A stretch of 64,000 nucleotides of DNA. Source: Vibrio sp. RE88 (GTDB taxonomy: Bacteria; Pseudomonadota; Gammaproteobacteria; Enterobacterales; Vibrionaceae). The notes beneath the pieces are model-generated. The model saw nothing but the letters and a program-made list of their open reading frames with translations. It ran no database searches and was not told the origin of the DNA. Shown here one piece after another: positions 38,796 to 47,361 of the stretch. Location of the stretch: assembly GCF_013113835.1 (NCBI RefSeq), contig NZ_VTYQ01000001.1, forward strand, positions 620,001 to 684,000. The letters run 5' to 3'. Both the position numbers and the translations under genes were made by a program. Within the stretch, counting starts at the first letter, position 1; each line of letters opens with the position of its first letter.

Positions 38796-38867
38796 TATAA
38801 AAAACGATAGCATGATTTGACAAACGTTTTTCTGTCGTTCATTATAAAATTCATTCGTTCATTATAA
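38789..38867. promoter_or_regulatory. Three copies of CGTTCATTATAA between the XRE-cupin gene and lysE
   Basis: Identical 12-mers lie at 38789-38800, 38836-38847 and 38856-38867. The last two starts are 20 bp apart, two helical turns. The last one overlaps TATAAT, the likely -10 of lysE. Their placement suggests the regulator's operator. Confidence 0.75.
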
Positions 38868-38923
38868 TGTTTGTTTTCGGTTGCAATCGGTGGTAGTAAC
38901 CAATAAACGTCGAGGTTTTTATT

Positions 38924-39532
38924 ATGGAATATCTACTCTCCGTCGCTCTGTTTGCCGTTTCATCTTCAGTGACCCCGGGGCCAAATAACATCATGGTGAT
39001 GACATCTGGACTGAATTTTGGAGTAAAACGCAGCCTGCCGCTGTTAACCGGTATTTGTGTCGGATTTACTTTGATGTTGCTATTGGTAGGGCTGGGCTTT
39101 GGCGAACTTTTTTCTTTGTTCCCTCAGCTTTCTTTGGCGGTCAAAGTCATGGGAACGCTTTATCTTTTATATCTCACATTGCAGATCGCCATGGCTGACA
39201 ATGTGAGTGCTGAGAAAGGTCGAAATCGACCGCTCGGTTTTCTAAATGGAGCTTTGTTTCAGTGGGTCAATGCCAAAGCTTGGGTGGTGGCAATTGGTGC
39301 GATATCCGCATTTACGACAATAGGTGAAGGGTATATAGCTCAAAACCTGACCATCGCCTCGATGTTTTTTATTGCCTCGTTTCCTTGTGTTGGCGTGTGG
39401 TTGGTGTTTGGCTCTTCGTTACGCCGATACTTAGACAAACCAGCCTATTTGAAAGCCTTCAATAAGCTGATGGCGTTGCTACTCGTCGTCTCTGTCTTGC
39501 CTGTGGTTGGAGAGATTATTGGGCAATTCTGA
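38924..39532 (+). CDS. LysE/RhtB-family amino-acid exporter
   Basis: A 202-residue membrane protein with 5-6 hydrophobic segments and the LysE N-terminal signature SVTPGPNNIMVMTSGLNFG, then LPLLTGICVGF. FLNGALFQWVNAKAWVVAI in the middle is also typical. It exports amino acids or derivatives. It is divergent from the XRE-cupin regulator, its probable controller. CGAGG precedes the ATG. Confidence 0.88.
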   Translation: MEYLLSVALFAVSSSVTPGPNNIMVMTSGLNFGVKRSLPLLTGICVGFTLMLLLVGLGFGELFSLFPQLSLAVKVMGTLYLLYLTLQIAMADNVSAEKGRNRPLGFLNGALFQWVNAKAWVVAIGAISAFTTIGEGYIAQNLTIASMFFIASFPCVGVWLVFGSSLRRYLDKPAYLKAFNKLMALLLVVSVLPVVGEIIGQF

Positions 39533-39570
39533 ATGAAAAGCGCCAAGCGAAAAGCTCGGCGCTATGATGA

Positions 39571-40578
39571 TTATTGATGAGAGGCGTGAAGCAAATGCGA
39601 GAATCCATTGTCTTTCAGGCTTCGCTCCATGAGAGCAATCACCTGGCGACTGGTTTCATGAGGAACGAAGTCCGAGCTCGATTTACCATCAATGATGATC
39701 TGGGATAAGTGAGAAGCTTCAAACTCAAATCCACCGCCTGCAGGTAAGTGTGAGATCTGGGTATGCTCACCTTTGTAAGTGACATCAATGACGGTTGGAT
39801 TCCACCACTTATCTTGGACAATAATTTCGACCTCTGGCCCACGTATTGTCGCGACACGTTTTAGGTCTTGGCTGATTGAAGCGCCTATCTTCCCCTTGAT
39901 ACCGTGAGTAAATGTAAACTCTACAGTTTCGTCTACCTTGGATTCATTGTTGTGCTTCTGATAGGTCACCGATGGTGGTTGGATCTTACTCTGTTTGAGC
40001 TGGCAAAGATCCGCGTACAGCCATAGCGCATAAACGCCGACATCTAAAGTCGCACCGCCACATAAGTTAGGGTTGAAAATTTGTTGTTGAACATCAAATT
40101 CATGCCAGTTGCCGAACGCCGCTTCGATTGATTCAATCTCAATACTATTCTTTTGAATGAAATCTCGTAAGGCTCGGTAAGCAGGGAAAGTCACTGACTT
40201 CATTGCTTCCATGAGCACTAGGCCTTGTTTATCTGCCAGTGCCTTCATGTCGTCCCAGTCTTGGGTGTTAGTGAACGCCGGCTTTTCAACCAGAACATGC
40301 TTGCCATGGTCTAAGAACAGCTCAACCATGCTTTTGTGAAACGGATGGATAGTCGCAACGTATACGACATCAACATTTGGGTCTTCTGCCATGGCTTGAT
40401 AAGAAGAATAAGCGTGTTCAGCCTGATATTGCTGGGCAAAAGCATCAGCGCGTTGTTCATCTCTGGCTGCGACGGCATATAGATAAGCGTTGTCGACATG
40501 CTGAGTGAGATCGGCGGCAAATCGATGTGCAATTTTACCCAGCCCGGCAATGCCCCAACGTACTTTTTGTTCTGTCAT
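39571..40578 (-). CDS. Gfo/Idh/MocA-family oxidoreductase
   Basis: A 335-residue protein with N-terminal NAD-binding WGIAGLGKIAHRFAADL and ARDEQRADAFAQQY. The active-site EKP motif reads HVLVEKPAFT, followed by a dimerisation and substrate domain with GGATLDVGVYALWLYADL. The start at 40578 is preferred because the longer frame adds a weak hydrophobic lead. The substrate (sugar, inositol or trans-dihydrodiol type) is not decidable. Confidence 0.85.
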   Translation of the reverse strand: MTEQKVRWGIAGLGKIAHRFAADLTQHVDNAYLYAVAARDEQRADAFAQQYQAEHAYSSYQAMAEDPNVDVVYVATIHPFHKSMVELFLDHGKHVLVEKPAFTNTQDWDDMKALADKQGLVLMEAMKSVTFPAYRALRDFIQKNSIEIESIEAAFGNWHEFDVQQQIFNPNLCGGATLDVGVYALWLYADLCQLKQSKIQPPSVTYQKHNNESKVDETVEFTFTHGIKGKIGASISQDLKRVATIRGPEVEIIVQDKWWNPTVIDVTYKGEHTQISHLPAGGGFEFEASHLSQIIIDGKSSSDFVPHETSRQVIALMERSLKDNGFSHLLHASHQ

Positions 40579-40666
40579 ATTAATCTTTATAATTCTAGTA
40601 TTTGTGAGGCTGATACTAGCGATGAGCACGGGTTTACGTCAAATAGAAGTGTTTGAACTGAATGAG

Positions 40667-40690
40667 AAAGCCGCCGGAGTCGGCGGCCTT
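40667..40690 (-). terminator. Terminator of the ABC-F gene
   Basis: On the minus strand GCCGCCG and CGGCGGC pair around ACTC, followed by TTTCTC. Confidence 0.85.
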
Positions 40691-40720
40691 GCATTAGGTT
40701 GTAACTCACCAAACGGTGTA

Positions 40721-42469
40721 TCATTCAATACCGAGTTTTTGGTTAATGATAGCTATTTCGTCGCGCCACAAAGCCTGAAGCTTTGGCTTTTGATGTTTGG
40801 TTTTTCTCGATACATCTTCCTCCAGTTTCGCTTCGAGGTCATAGAGTTTTTCAATCAATTGCTCTTCATCAGCAAGCCCGTCCGTTAGAGGTAAATGAGG
40901 CGCTACTCTCGCTTCCTCGGCTACTGTTTTATTTGAGGTAAGAGATGACTCTGAGCTCATTGCTTGATACAGCTGTTGCGGGTCTAACCACTCCTCCAAA
41001 GAATTACCTTTGATATACCAAAAGCGATTGCAGCTTGCTTCAATCAACTCTCTGTCATGCGTGACGAGTAATAGTCCGCCTGCAAAACTAGTTAGCGTTT
41101 CTGCCAGTTCTTCTTTGCCTTTGAGATCCAAGTGATTGGTTGGCTCATCGAGCAGGAGAAGGTGGTAGTTCGCCAGAGTTAACCCGATAAGCAACAAGCG
41201 TGAGCGTTCACCACCACTCAGTTGATGAACTTTCTGATTGTGTCTAAGGTACGGGAATCCAGCGCTGATCAACGCCATCTTACGCTTTTCTTCTGGTGCA
41301 GAAGTGAAGCTCGCCAGAGCGTCCAATAGGGTTTTGTCATCGTCCAGTTGCTTAAGGCTCTGATCGTAAAAACCAACGTTAGCCCTAGGATGAAAAACAA
41401 TACCTTGTTTCACCGCGTCTTCCTGCTGGTAGCTTTGCCATAGCGTTTTCAGCAAGGTTGATTTACCCCCTCCATTTTTGCCAACAATGGCCACCCGATC
41501 GCCACTTTTCAATTGGTTAGCCACGATATTGAATAAGCATGGAGCTTCGGACGATGGGGATACATCCAGATCGGATATTTGCAGTAAGCGGTCCGCTTTT
41601 AAGCGTTCGCCTTTTAACTCCAACTTCCATGGTGCCCCAGACGTGAGTGTCGTCTGATCGTCTTTGAGCTTCTCGACACGCTTTTCCATGTTCTTGGCTT
41701 TTCTCGACAAGTCTTCATTGTCGTAAACATGCCCCCAAACAGCGAGGCGTTTCGCGCTCTTCTCAATACGGTCAATTTCTTTTTGCTCTGCTTGATGACG
41801 CTGCATGTCAGCTTCATCACGTGCTTCAAGCATTTCCAAAGCTTCGGAGCAGGGCAGTTGAAAGAATTGCAGGCTATTGTCACGCATTATCCAGGTGCAA
41901 TTGGTGGTGTTGTCTAGCAATCTTCGGTCGTGTGATACAAGCACAAAGCTGCCATTCCAACCTAGCAAGAATTGCTCTAACCACAGTAATGTCGTCAGAT
42001 CGAGGTGGTTACTGGGTTCATCCAGCAAGAGTAGGTCAGGTTCCACGATCAATGCTCTGGCTAACAGCAAACGGGTATGTTGGCCTCCACTTAAGCTAGA
42101 AGTGATTAATGCCCAATGTGATGAATCGAATCCCATATCGGAAAGGATGAGCTCAGCACGCCAGCGCTGGCTGATTCGCTCATTGTCAGGTAAACGATCG
42201 AGTACAGCATCAATCATCGACCGGTGCATCAGAGATTGTGGAAGATGCTGCTCCACGCATTCTAACTGGCAATGACTGGCTGTTGTAATGGCTCCGGAAT
42301 TTGCCTGAATCCCGCCATGAAGTAGATTCAGAAGGGTACTTTTACCGCAACCGTTGTGACCGACTAAGCCGATTCGGTCGCCTTTTTTTAGGGTGAATGA
42401 AATGTCTTCAAGCAAAGGAGCTGAAGTCGTTTGATAAGAAATAGATTGTGCAGATAGTAAAGTGCTCAT
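40721..42469 (-). CDS. ABC-F family ATPase (ribosome-associated)
   Basis: A 582-residue tandem ATPase without membrane segments. Domain 1 has GHNGCGKSTLL, signature LSGGQHTRLLLARAL and LLLDEPSNHLDL. A charged linker (about residues 210-290, KNMEKRVEKLKDD) follows. Domain 2 has GKNGGGKSTLL, LSGGERSRLLLIGL and LLLDEPTNHLDL. The C-terminus (about 500-582) is a charged helical extension. ABC-F proteins act on the ribosomal E site; some protect against antibiotics. A short leader ORF and paired sequences lie upstream, as in drug-inducible resistance ABC-Fs. An acetyltransferase gene precedes it. Confidence 0.9.
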   Translation of the reverse strand: MSTLLSAQSISYQTTSAPLLEDISFTLKKGDRIGLVGHNGCGKSTLLNLLHGGIQANSGAITTASHCQLECVEQHLPQSLMHRSMIDAVLDRLPDNERISQRWRAELILSDMGFDSSHWALITSSLSGGQHTRLLLARALIVEPDLLLLDEPSNHLDLTTLLWLEQFLLGWNGSFVLVSHDRRLLDNTTNCTWIMRDNSLQFFQLPCSEALEMLEARDEADMQRHQAEQKEIDRIEKSAKRLAVWGHVYDNEDLSRKAKNMEKRVEKLKDDQTTLTSGAPWKLELKGERLKADRLLQISDLDVSPSSEAPCLFNIVANQLKSGDRVAIVGKNGGGKSTLLKTLWQSYQQEDAVKQGIVFHPRANVGFYDQSLKQLDDDKTLLDALASFTSAPEEKRKMALISAGFPYLRHNQKVHQLSGGERSRLLLIGLTLANYHLLLLDEPTNHLDLKGKEELAETLTSFAGGLLLVTHDRELIEASCNRFWYIKGNSLEEWLDPQQLYQAMSSESSLTSNKTVAEEARVAPHLPLTDGLADEEQLIEKLYDLEAKLEEDVSRKTKHQKPKLQALWRDEIAIINQKLGIE

Positions 42470-42521
42470 AACTTACTCAAGAATTACAGGCATAAAGATG
42501 CCTTTCGTCAAACATTGCTGA

Positions 42522-42594
42522 CGATAACCCGGTAAGCCAGAGAGAAGAGACTCTAGTCTGTATGTATTAATCTTCGCTCAAGCAAAGGTTATCG
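42522..42594 (-). promoter_or_regulatory. Leader stem overlapping the leader-peptide stop codon
   Basis: On the minus-strand RNA, CGATAACC (42594-42587), which includes the leader stop codon, can pair with GGTTATCG (42529-42522), 57 bases downstream. A ribosome paused near the end of the leader ORF would block this pairing. A second small hairpin (GGCAT and ATGCC) lies between it and the ABC-F start. This is an attenuator-like arrangement. Confidence 0.6.
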
Positions 42595-42669
42595 CAGCAC
42601 GATACCAGTAAAACTTGAGCTTGCGTGATTGCTGAAGAAGCGCGCGAAATGTAATTCACACTTAGTCAT
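42589..42669 (-). CDS. 26-residue leader peptide of the ABC-F gene
   Basis: A short ORF (MTKCELHFARFFSNHASSSF, then six more residues ending VLR) with a strong SD: AGGAGG 6 bases before the ATG. It lies 119 bases upstream of the ABC-F start on the same strand. The strong SD, the location and the stem over its stop codon support a regulatory leader rather than a functional protein. It is rich in Ser and Phe. I do not recognise the peptide. Confidence 0.7.
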   Translation of the reverse strand: MTKCELHFARFFSNHASSSFTGIVLR

Positions 42670-42692
42670 AGGGTTCCTCCTTATATTAGTTT

Positions 42693-42790
42693 GATGGGCC
42701 CAATGTCGAGATTGTAGGAGAGCTTCTCCTTTATGGTCTAGTGTAATCTCTCGAAAACATCGCCTGTCTGGCAATATTTTATGGCCCATC
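42693..42790 (-). repeat. Distant inverted repeat upstream of the leader ORF
   Basis: GATGGGCC (42693-42700) and GGCCCATC (42783-42790) are perfect complements enclosing 82 bases, between the acetyltransferase stop and the leader SD. A smaller hairpin (GGAGA/TCTCC) sits inside. It may fold the ABC-F leader or separate the two genes. Confidence 0.5.
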
Positions 42791-42800
42791 AGAGGAAAAC

Positions 42801-43394
42801 TTATTGATTGGGTGATTTTTGGAAGTACTGCTTAGCCGTTATACCATAATACACTTTATCGTCGAATCCAGATTCAACCTTGTAGTAGTCAATTTGGCGA
42901 CCTTCAAAGGTAAAACCGCATTTCTCCATCGTTTTGTACGAACCTGTGTTAGCGCCATAGCAGTCGGCACTGACTTTGTGACTACCTAACTCGTTAAATG
43001 CAATATCGGTGAGCAAGCGACAGGCACGAGTAGCGATCCCTTTGCCCCATGCGTGGACGGGAAGTTGATACCCAACTTCGTAGTTGCCTTCGAGAAACAT
43101 CACCTTAGATAATCCGCACATACCCATGTAGTGGCCTTGTTTGTCCCGAATGACAAATGTTGGGCTGTCTGGCCAATCACCTTTGTTTATTGCGTGTTCA
43201 GTGTTTTCAATGATTGGGGTAAAAAACGCGTGAAACATGCTTTCCTCTGCGGGAGCAAAGAACAAGTAGGCGTTGACCTCTTGGTCGTTAAGCATTGGGA
43301 TGATGTCGTCTAAATCTTCGCGTTGAATCAGTTTGATGTTTAGTGAGTCGCCAAAGGAGATTGATTCACCACGTTTTAGTTTTTTGTATGTCAT
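42801..43394 (-). CDS. GNAT-family N-acetyltransferase
   Basis: A 197-residue RimJ/RimL-like acetyltransferase. It has LNIKLIQREDLDDIIPMLND, GMCGLSKVMFLEGNYEVGYQL, then the acetyl-CoA loop AWGKGIATRAC and YGANTGSYKTMEKCGFTFEGR near the end. The start at 43394 has GAGAGG upstream. Family members acetylate ribosomal proteins or small molecules including antibiotics. It is 131 bases before the ABC-F leader ORF, on the same strand. Confidence 0.85.
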   Translation of the reverse strand: MTYKKLKRGESISFGDSLNIKLIQREDLDDIIPMLNDQEVNAYLFFAPAEESMFHAFFTPIIENTEHAINKGDWPDSPTFVIRDKQGHYMGMCGLSKVMFLEGNYEVGYQLPVHAWGKGIATRACRLLTDIAFNELGSHKVSADCYGANTGSYKTMEKCGFTFEGRQIDYYKVESGFDDKVYYGITAKQYFQKSPNQ

Positions 43395-43465
43395 TGTGTA
43401 CCTCTCAATTTGCTCAGCATGGTAGATCAACATCTGCGCCGAAAATTGGATATTTGCGACAAGTG

Positions 43466-44287
43466 TTATTCGAAGTCCCCGTAGATGTCGATGGTGAGGT
43501 CTCGGTTTTTGAGGTACTTGGCTGGTGTTCGATTGAGCTGATGTTTGAGCTGGCGGATTAAATGGGACTGATCACTAAAACCAAATGCTTGTGCAAATTC
43601 AGCCCAGTCGGGCTCGGCATCTTGATCATAGATAGACAGCACAATTTCTTCCAGTTTCATCATCATGAGATATTGCTTTACGCTTAGCCCTGTAACTTGT
43701 TTGAAGTGCCTTTCTAAGGTTCTTCTAGAACATGCACATTGGTCGGCAATCTGATCGATACTCCAGTCGGATCGGCTATTTTCTACTATTTTGGTCGCTT
43801 GCTGCGCAATAGAGAAAGCGCGGTCTTTCCTGTTATTGAGGTTTAACTGATGAAAGTGATGATGAAACACATCAAGCAGGTGTGATTTGTCATTTGATTG
43901 CCATAGTTGGCTGTGGAGTGCGGGCCCGAAAAACGTATCCAACCAAGTAGGCCAGCTACATTGGTTAAGGTGCTGACCGATAGAAGAATTGAGTAGGTAC
44001 AGCCCCTCTGGCCTGAAAGTGACACCGATACGTTTTAGTGGTGCAGAGTCGTCTAATGACAGTAACTGATCGCTCACCGAAAGCAGGTGACTCCCTTTCC
44101 CTTCAAATTTAGCTACGCCGTTGTCGTAACTGTATTCTTGTTCGTCCGGCGTAAAGAGCAAATGAGCCCTTGGATTGGGGATGAGCCTTGGCTGTTGCTC
44201 GATAGTATCGTCGGCTCTCAGCTCTAGGTACCAGACTTGATGTATTAACCATTCGAAATCTTGCAGTGGTTGTTTCCAAGTAATCAT
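43466..44287 (-). CDS. AraC-family transcriptional regulator
   Basis: A 273-residue protein with an N-terminal DUF6597-like sensor domain (WLIHQVWYLELRADD, IGVTFRPEGLYLL) and a C-terminal AraC double helix-turn-helix (SIDQIADQCACSRRTLERHF and FGFSDQSHLIRQLKHQ). The SD is poor. It lies 71 bases upstream of the acetyltransferase gene on the same strand and may regulate it; the effector is unknown. Confidence 0.85.
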   Translation of the reverse strand: MITWKQPLQDFEWLIHQVWYLELRADDTIEQQPRLIPNPRAHLLFTPDEQEYSYDNGVAKFEGKGSHLLSVSDQLLSLDDSAPLKRIGVTFRPEGLYLLNSSIGQHLNQCSWPTWLDTFFGPALHSQLWQSNDKSHLLDVFHHHFHQLNLNNRKDRAFSIAQQATKIVENSRSDWSIDQIADQCACSRRTLERHFKQVTGLSVKQYLMMMKLEEIVLSIYDQDAEPDWAEFAQAFGFSDQSHLIRQLKHQLNRTPAKYLKNRDLTIDIYGDFE

Positions 44288-44694
44288 GGCACGTTCAATT
44301 CAGGGATTTACTAAACAGTTTACGTGATAACAAGGCAATCTAGCAAAGTGCTCCTACTTATTGGTTTGGTATAAAAAGTCAACTATTTCGGGTGGTTATG
44401 CATTTTTCGGGTTGATCCTCATATCAGTAAAACATGTCGTTTTAGTGATACTTAATCGATAAGCAATAAAATTCATATCAATAGTTCGTGTAAATCTGTC
44501 TTAGATCTCAAATTGTTAACCTTTATGTGTTGTTTTTTTAACCTAGTGCAAAGGCTCTCATCGGATGAGTTGAATAAAAGTGAGCCGAAGACTAATCCTA
44601 TTTAACGAGCAAAAGTGGTTTCGATGTTTGGAATTTTGCTCGCTGATGACAAAGCAAATAACGCTAATTTCAGGACGAAAAGGTTAATAACATC
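44288..44694. other. Intergenic region upstream of the esterase
   Basis: No plausible gene in 407 bases. It contains a 9-bp inverted repeat at 44606-44642 close to the esterase start. Promoters for the AraC-type regulator and the esterase are expected; none is sharp enough to mark. Confidence 0.5.
44606..44642 (+). repeat. Hairpin in the esterase 5' leader
   Basis: CGAGCAAAA and TTTTGCTCG form a perfect 9-bp stem with a 19-base loop, about 50 bases before the esterase ATG. On the plus strand it resembles a regulatory or stabilising leader hairpin. Confidence 0.55.
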
Positions 44695-45744
44695 ATGAAA
44701 ATAATGACAAAGATTGCCTCCATTGCAGTGGCAATTGCGTTTTCTAGTTTCACACATGCTGCCATAGGAAACTACAAGGTTGTGCTTATTCACGGCTTTC
44801 AATCGGATCAATTGCAGTCCAAACCTGATGCTGCTCAGGTTGAGCTGGAAGGTGAAGATTACTGGAAAGAGTACTGGCTCCAGTACGCTGACGCCCGGAT
44901 TGACTGGCCCGCTTATGAACGTGTTGAAGGCAAAATCTCCAGTGAATACGCTTGGCCTAAACTCCAAGAGCTTTCTCGCAATGGAACCTGCCAGTCAGGG
45001 TGTATTTTTGTGACGCACTCCGCTGGTGACCTTGTTGCACGATATCTGTTAGATAATCAGGAAAACTGGCTGACTAACGCTGGGTTAGAGCCTCTCAATG
45101 TTGTCGCTACCTACGATTTTGCTGGTGCTGGTGGCGGCTCTGAACTTGGGGATATTGTGGTCAACATCATCGAAGGGGGAGGCTGGGCAAACAGTGCGAT
45201 GCGCTACGCTATTTCACTGTGGCTGGGGGAAATGCCTAATCAGGAAAACTCAGGTGTACTCAATGATCTAAAAGTCTCCAATGCACGCCAGATAGCGCGC
45301 CTGTCAGAGCACCGCATTCCACGAATTCGATTTATTGGGAACGGGACCGACTATTTCAAAACGACTTCCGCTTTTCTTCCCGGCAACGATGACGGTGTTG
45401 TGGCGGCGCATTCCGCTTGTGGCGCAGCAGAGTCAGGAAGTTACGACAGCTGTTCAACAAGTTTAGCGATGAACGGCAAGATAGCTTCTCAAAGCAAAGG
45501 CGTCTCTAACTTTATGCCTGAGCACTATCCGTTGATCATGGGAGACGACTATAGCCACAGTGATGTTGTGGGCCCTAAACACAAAGGGGAAGTCACCTCC
45601 AGTGTGACGGATGTGACGCTAGCCAATGGCCAATCTGTCGGGGTTACAACTTACAAGGAAAATGGTTGGTGGGGAACCAAATACCTGTACGTACAAGGGT
45701 CTAATAAAGACACCATGTCTGAAATTGCGGTTGGCCTAAACTGA
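44695..45744 (+). CDS. Secreted alpha/beta-hydrolase (esterase/lipase-like)
   Basis: A 349-residue protein with signal peptide ending SSFTHA. The oxyanion region is VVLIHGFQSD. The nucleophile elbow is VTHSAGDLVARYLL, with Thr instead of Gly in the first G-x-S-x-G position. A likely acid is in GNDDGVVAAHSACGA, and a likely His in DDYSHSDVVGP. Cysteine pairs (CQSGC, CGAAESGSYDSC) suggest disulfides and an extracellular role. The substrate is unknown. A hairpin and then a signal-bearing gene follow, probably one unit. Confidence 0.82.
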   Translation: MKIMTKIASIAVAIAFSSFTHAAIGNYKVVLIHGFQSDQLQSKPDAAQVELEGEDYWKEYWLQYADARIDWPAYERVEGKISSEYAWPKLQELSRNGTCQSGCIFVTHSAGDLVARYLLDNQENWLTNAGLEPLNVVATYDFAGAGGGSELGDIVVNIIEGGGWANSAMRYAISLWLGEMPNQENSGVLNDLKVSNARQIARLSEHRIPRIRFIGNGTDYFKTTSAFLPGNDDGVVAAHSACGAAESGSYDSCSTSLAMNGKIASQSKGVSNFMPEHYPLIMGDDYSHSDVVGPKHKGEVTSSVTDVTLANGQSVGVTTYKENGWWGTKYLYVQGSNKDTMSEIAVGLN

Positions 45745-45751
45745 TCGTATG

Positions 45752-45779
45752 CAGGGCTGGGTAAGACGTCTCAGCCCTG
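45752..45779 (+). repeat. Inverted repeat between the esterase and its downstream gene
   Basis: CAGGGCTG and CAGCCCTG form an 8-bp stem with a 12-base loop, 7 bases after the esterase stop. It has no U-run and may be a partial terminator or mRNA-stabilising hairpin. Confidence 0.6.
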
Positions 45780-45796
45780 ATTCTTTGGAGAACATT

Positions 45797-46837
45797 ATGA
45801 AGACTAAGTTATGGGTATTCAGCTTCATCACCGCGTTGACAGCAGCAGGCTTCATTTTTTGGCCAAACCCCGTTGAGACATCCGAATACTCCAAGCCCAG
45901 GGGAAAAGTGAGTCTTGATGCAGTTCCCCTTCCTGAAGCGGACAATCGCTTGGTTGTTTCAAAGCAGGCCTCGACAGGGATGGCAACGTCCATCGAGACG
46001 AAAGCGGTTGCACTGAAGTTAAAGCAGGTGGCCATCAAACATCAACAAATTCTTCAATACCCCTCATACTCTCAACCGATAGTTAATGAGAGCAGTCCCT
46101 ACTTGAACTGGAATGCATTTGAAGTGGTTGAAACTCCGATATTGGACGGCAAATCAACGGCTTCGTTGAGCATTAAACAGTTCCGGCACTTCTACCCTGA
46201 ACCGATACTGGTTGAGCTCAAAACGCAGCAAGCCGTACTTGGCGCTTCATTGGATGTCGTTTCTGTTGCCACGCAGCAAACCCTAACGACATTGCCTGCG
46301 GATGAAATGCAGTGGCAAATCACGCCGGGTAAAGATTGGCCAGAAGAACTGAGACTAATCGCACGTGTCGACTTTGATCGAGGAGAGGATATTGTGAGTG
46401 CCGATGTGCGTTTATATCATTCAGTGGCAAGTGTGGTGTCGGTGTCAGAGGGATATGCGCAGGGGCCTGACATGAAGATTCCGGTCACGTTACAAATCGA
46501 TAAAGAAGGCATATTCAGACTCCGTGCAAACCTCTATCAGCAAGGCGGTAAAGCCATTGCGTCTTTAGTTGAGAAGCAACGATTGTCAGAAGGTGAACAA
46601 ACAGTGGAGTTAAAAGCGTTTAAACGAGTCTTGCCAGAGGGAGCTATTGATCTAGAGTTACGTGATGTGGTGATTGAACGTATGTCTGGCCACCCTGGTG
46701 AAAAAGCAGGTTATGGACAGAGCGATGCTGAGAGTTACCCTGTTGGTCGTTTTGATTCCGGTACGCTGACGGATGAAGAGTACCAAATGACAGAGCAGGA
46801 AAAGCAGCAACTGGCTTTTCTGCAACAACTGCTTTGA
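45797..46837 (+). CDS. Envelope protein of unknown function, co-encoded with the esterase
   Basis: A 346-residue protein with an N-terminal membrane or signal segment (MKTKLWVFSFITALTAAGF). The rest is soluble and beta-rich by appearance, perhaps with immunoglobulin-like modules (SVSEGYAQGPDMKIPVTLQI). GGAG precedes the ATG at 45797. I do not recognise the family. The gene starts 52 bases after the esterase stop, so a role as partner, chaperone or substrate-binding factor of the esterase is possible (inference). Confidence 0.65.
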   Translation: MKTKLWVFSFITALTAAGFIFWPNPVETSEYSKPRGKVSLDAVPLPEADNRLVVSKQASTGMATSIETKAVALKLKQVAIKHQQILQYPSYSQPIVNESSPYLNWNAFEVVETPILDGKSTASLSIKQFRHFYPEPILVELKTQQAVLGASLDVVSVATQQTLTTLPADEMQWQITPGKDWPEELRLIARVDFDRGEDIVSADVRLYHSVASVVSVSEGYAQGPDMKIPVTLQIDKEGIFRLRANLYQQGGKAIASLVEKQRLSEGEQTVELKAFKRVLPEGAIDLELRDVVIERMSGHPGEKAGYGQSDAESYPVGRFDSGTLTDEEYQMTEQEKQQLAFLQQLL

Positions 46838-46915
46838 GATGTTTGGCTATTATCACTGGATAGAAAGCAATTGTTGCAATACAATTGAACGATGTTTTAT
46901 TGCTGTTGAGCCGCT

Positions 46916-47206
46916 ATGTTTCGTACTAAGTTCTTCCTTATGTTTAGTTTCTGTTGTACCGCGACAGCCTGTACAAGTACTGAGGATATCTCTTCAGATA
47001 AAGTGACAGAAGAACATATCGTTGAAGAAACAACGGATATCAAAGAAGTAACGACCGCAGACAAACCTGAGTCAAAAGGTAAGGGTATTGACGGACAAGC
47101 TCTCCTTGATAACGAACCGACTCGGCAAATTCTAAGCTCACTGGAAAGCGTGACCGATACGCTTAATGTTCTGACTTTTGGCATCTTCGCTGGTGAGCAT
47201 CGCTAG
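46916..47206 (+). CDS. Putative small lipoprotein
   Basis: A 96-residue protein. The signal-like segment FFLMFSFCCTATACTST could place a lipid-modified Cys at residue 19, although the -3 residue is not the usual Leu. The mature part is acidic and low-complexity (EDISSDKVTEEHIVEETTD), then LLDNEPTRQILSSLESVTDTL. The function is unknown. No strong SD is seen. Confidence 0.5.
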   Translation: MFRTKFFLMFSFCCTATACTSTEDISSDKVTEEHIVEETTDIKEVTTADKPESKGKGIDGQALLDNEPTRQILSSLESVTDTLNVLTFGIFAGEHR

Positions 47207-47361
47207 GTATGTTTTGCGAAGACGCTAAGTTTCAGAGAGTCTGGTTTTAAATTGATTGAATCGGCTTGACAGTGGTAACCTCAGTAACAGTTCTCTCGCA
47301 TAGTACGGCGAAAGCAAGCATTCGCTTTTGACCTGAACTGCCCACCATTCAAGGCGTATTT

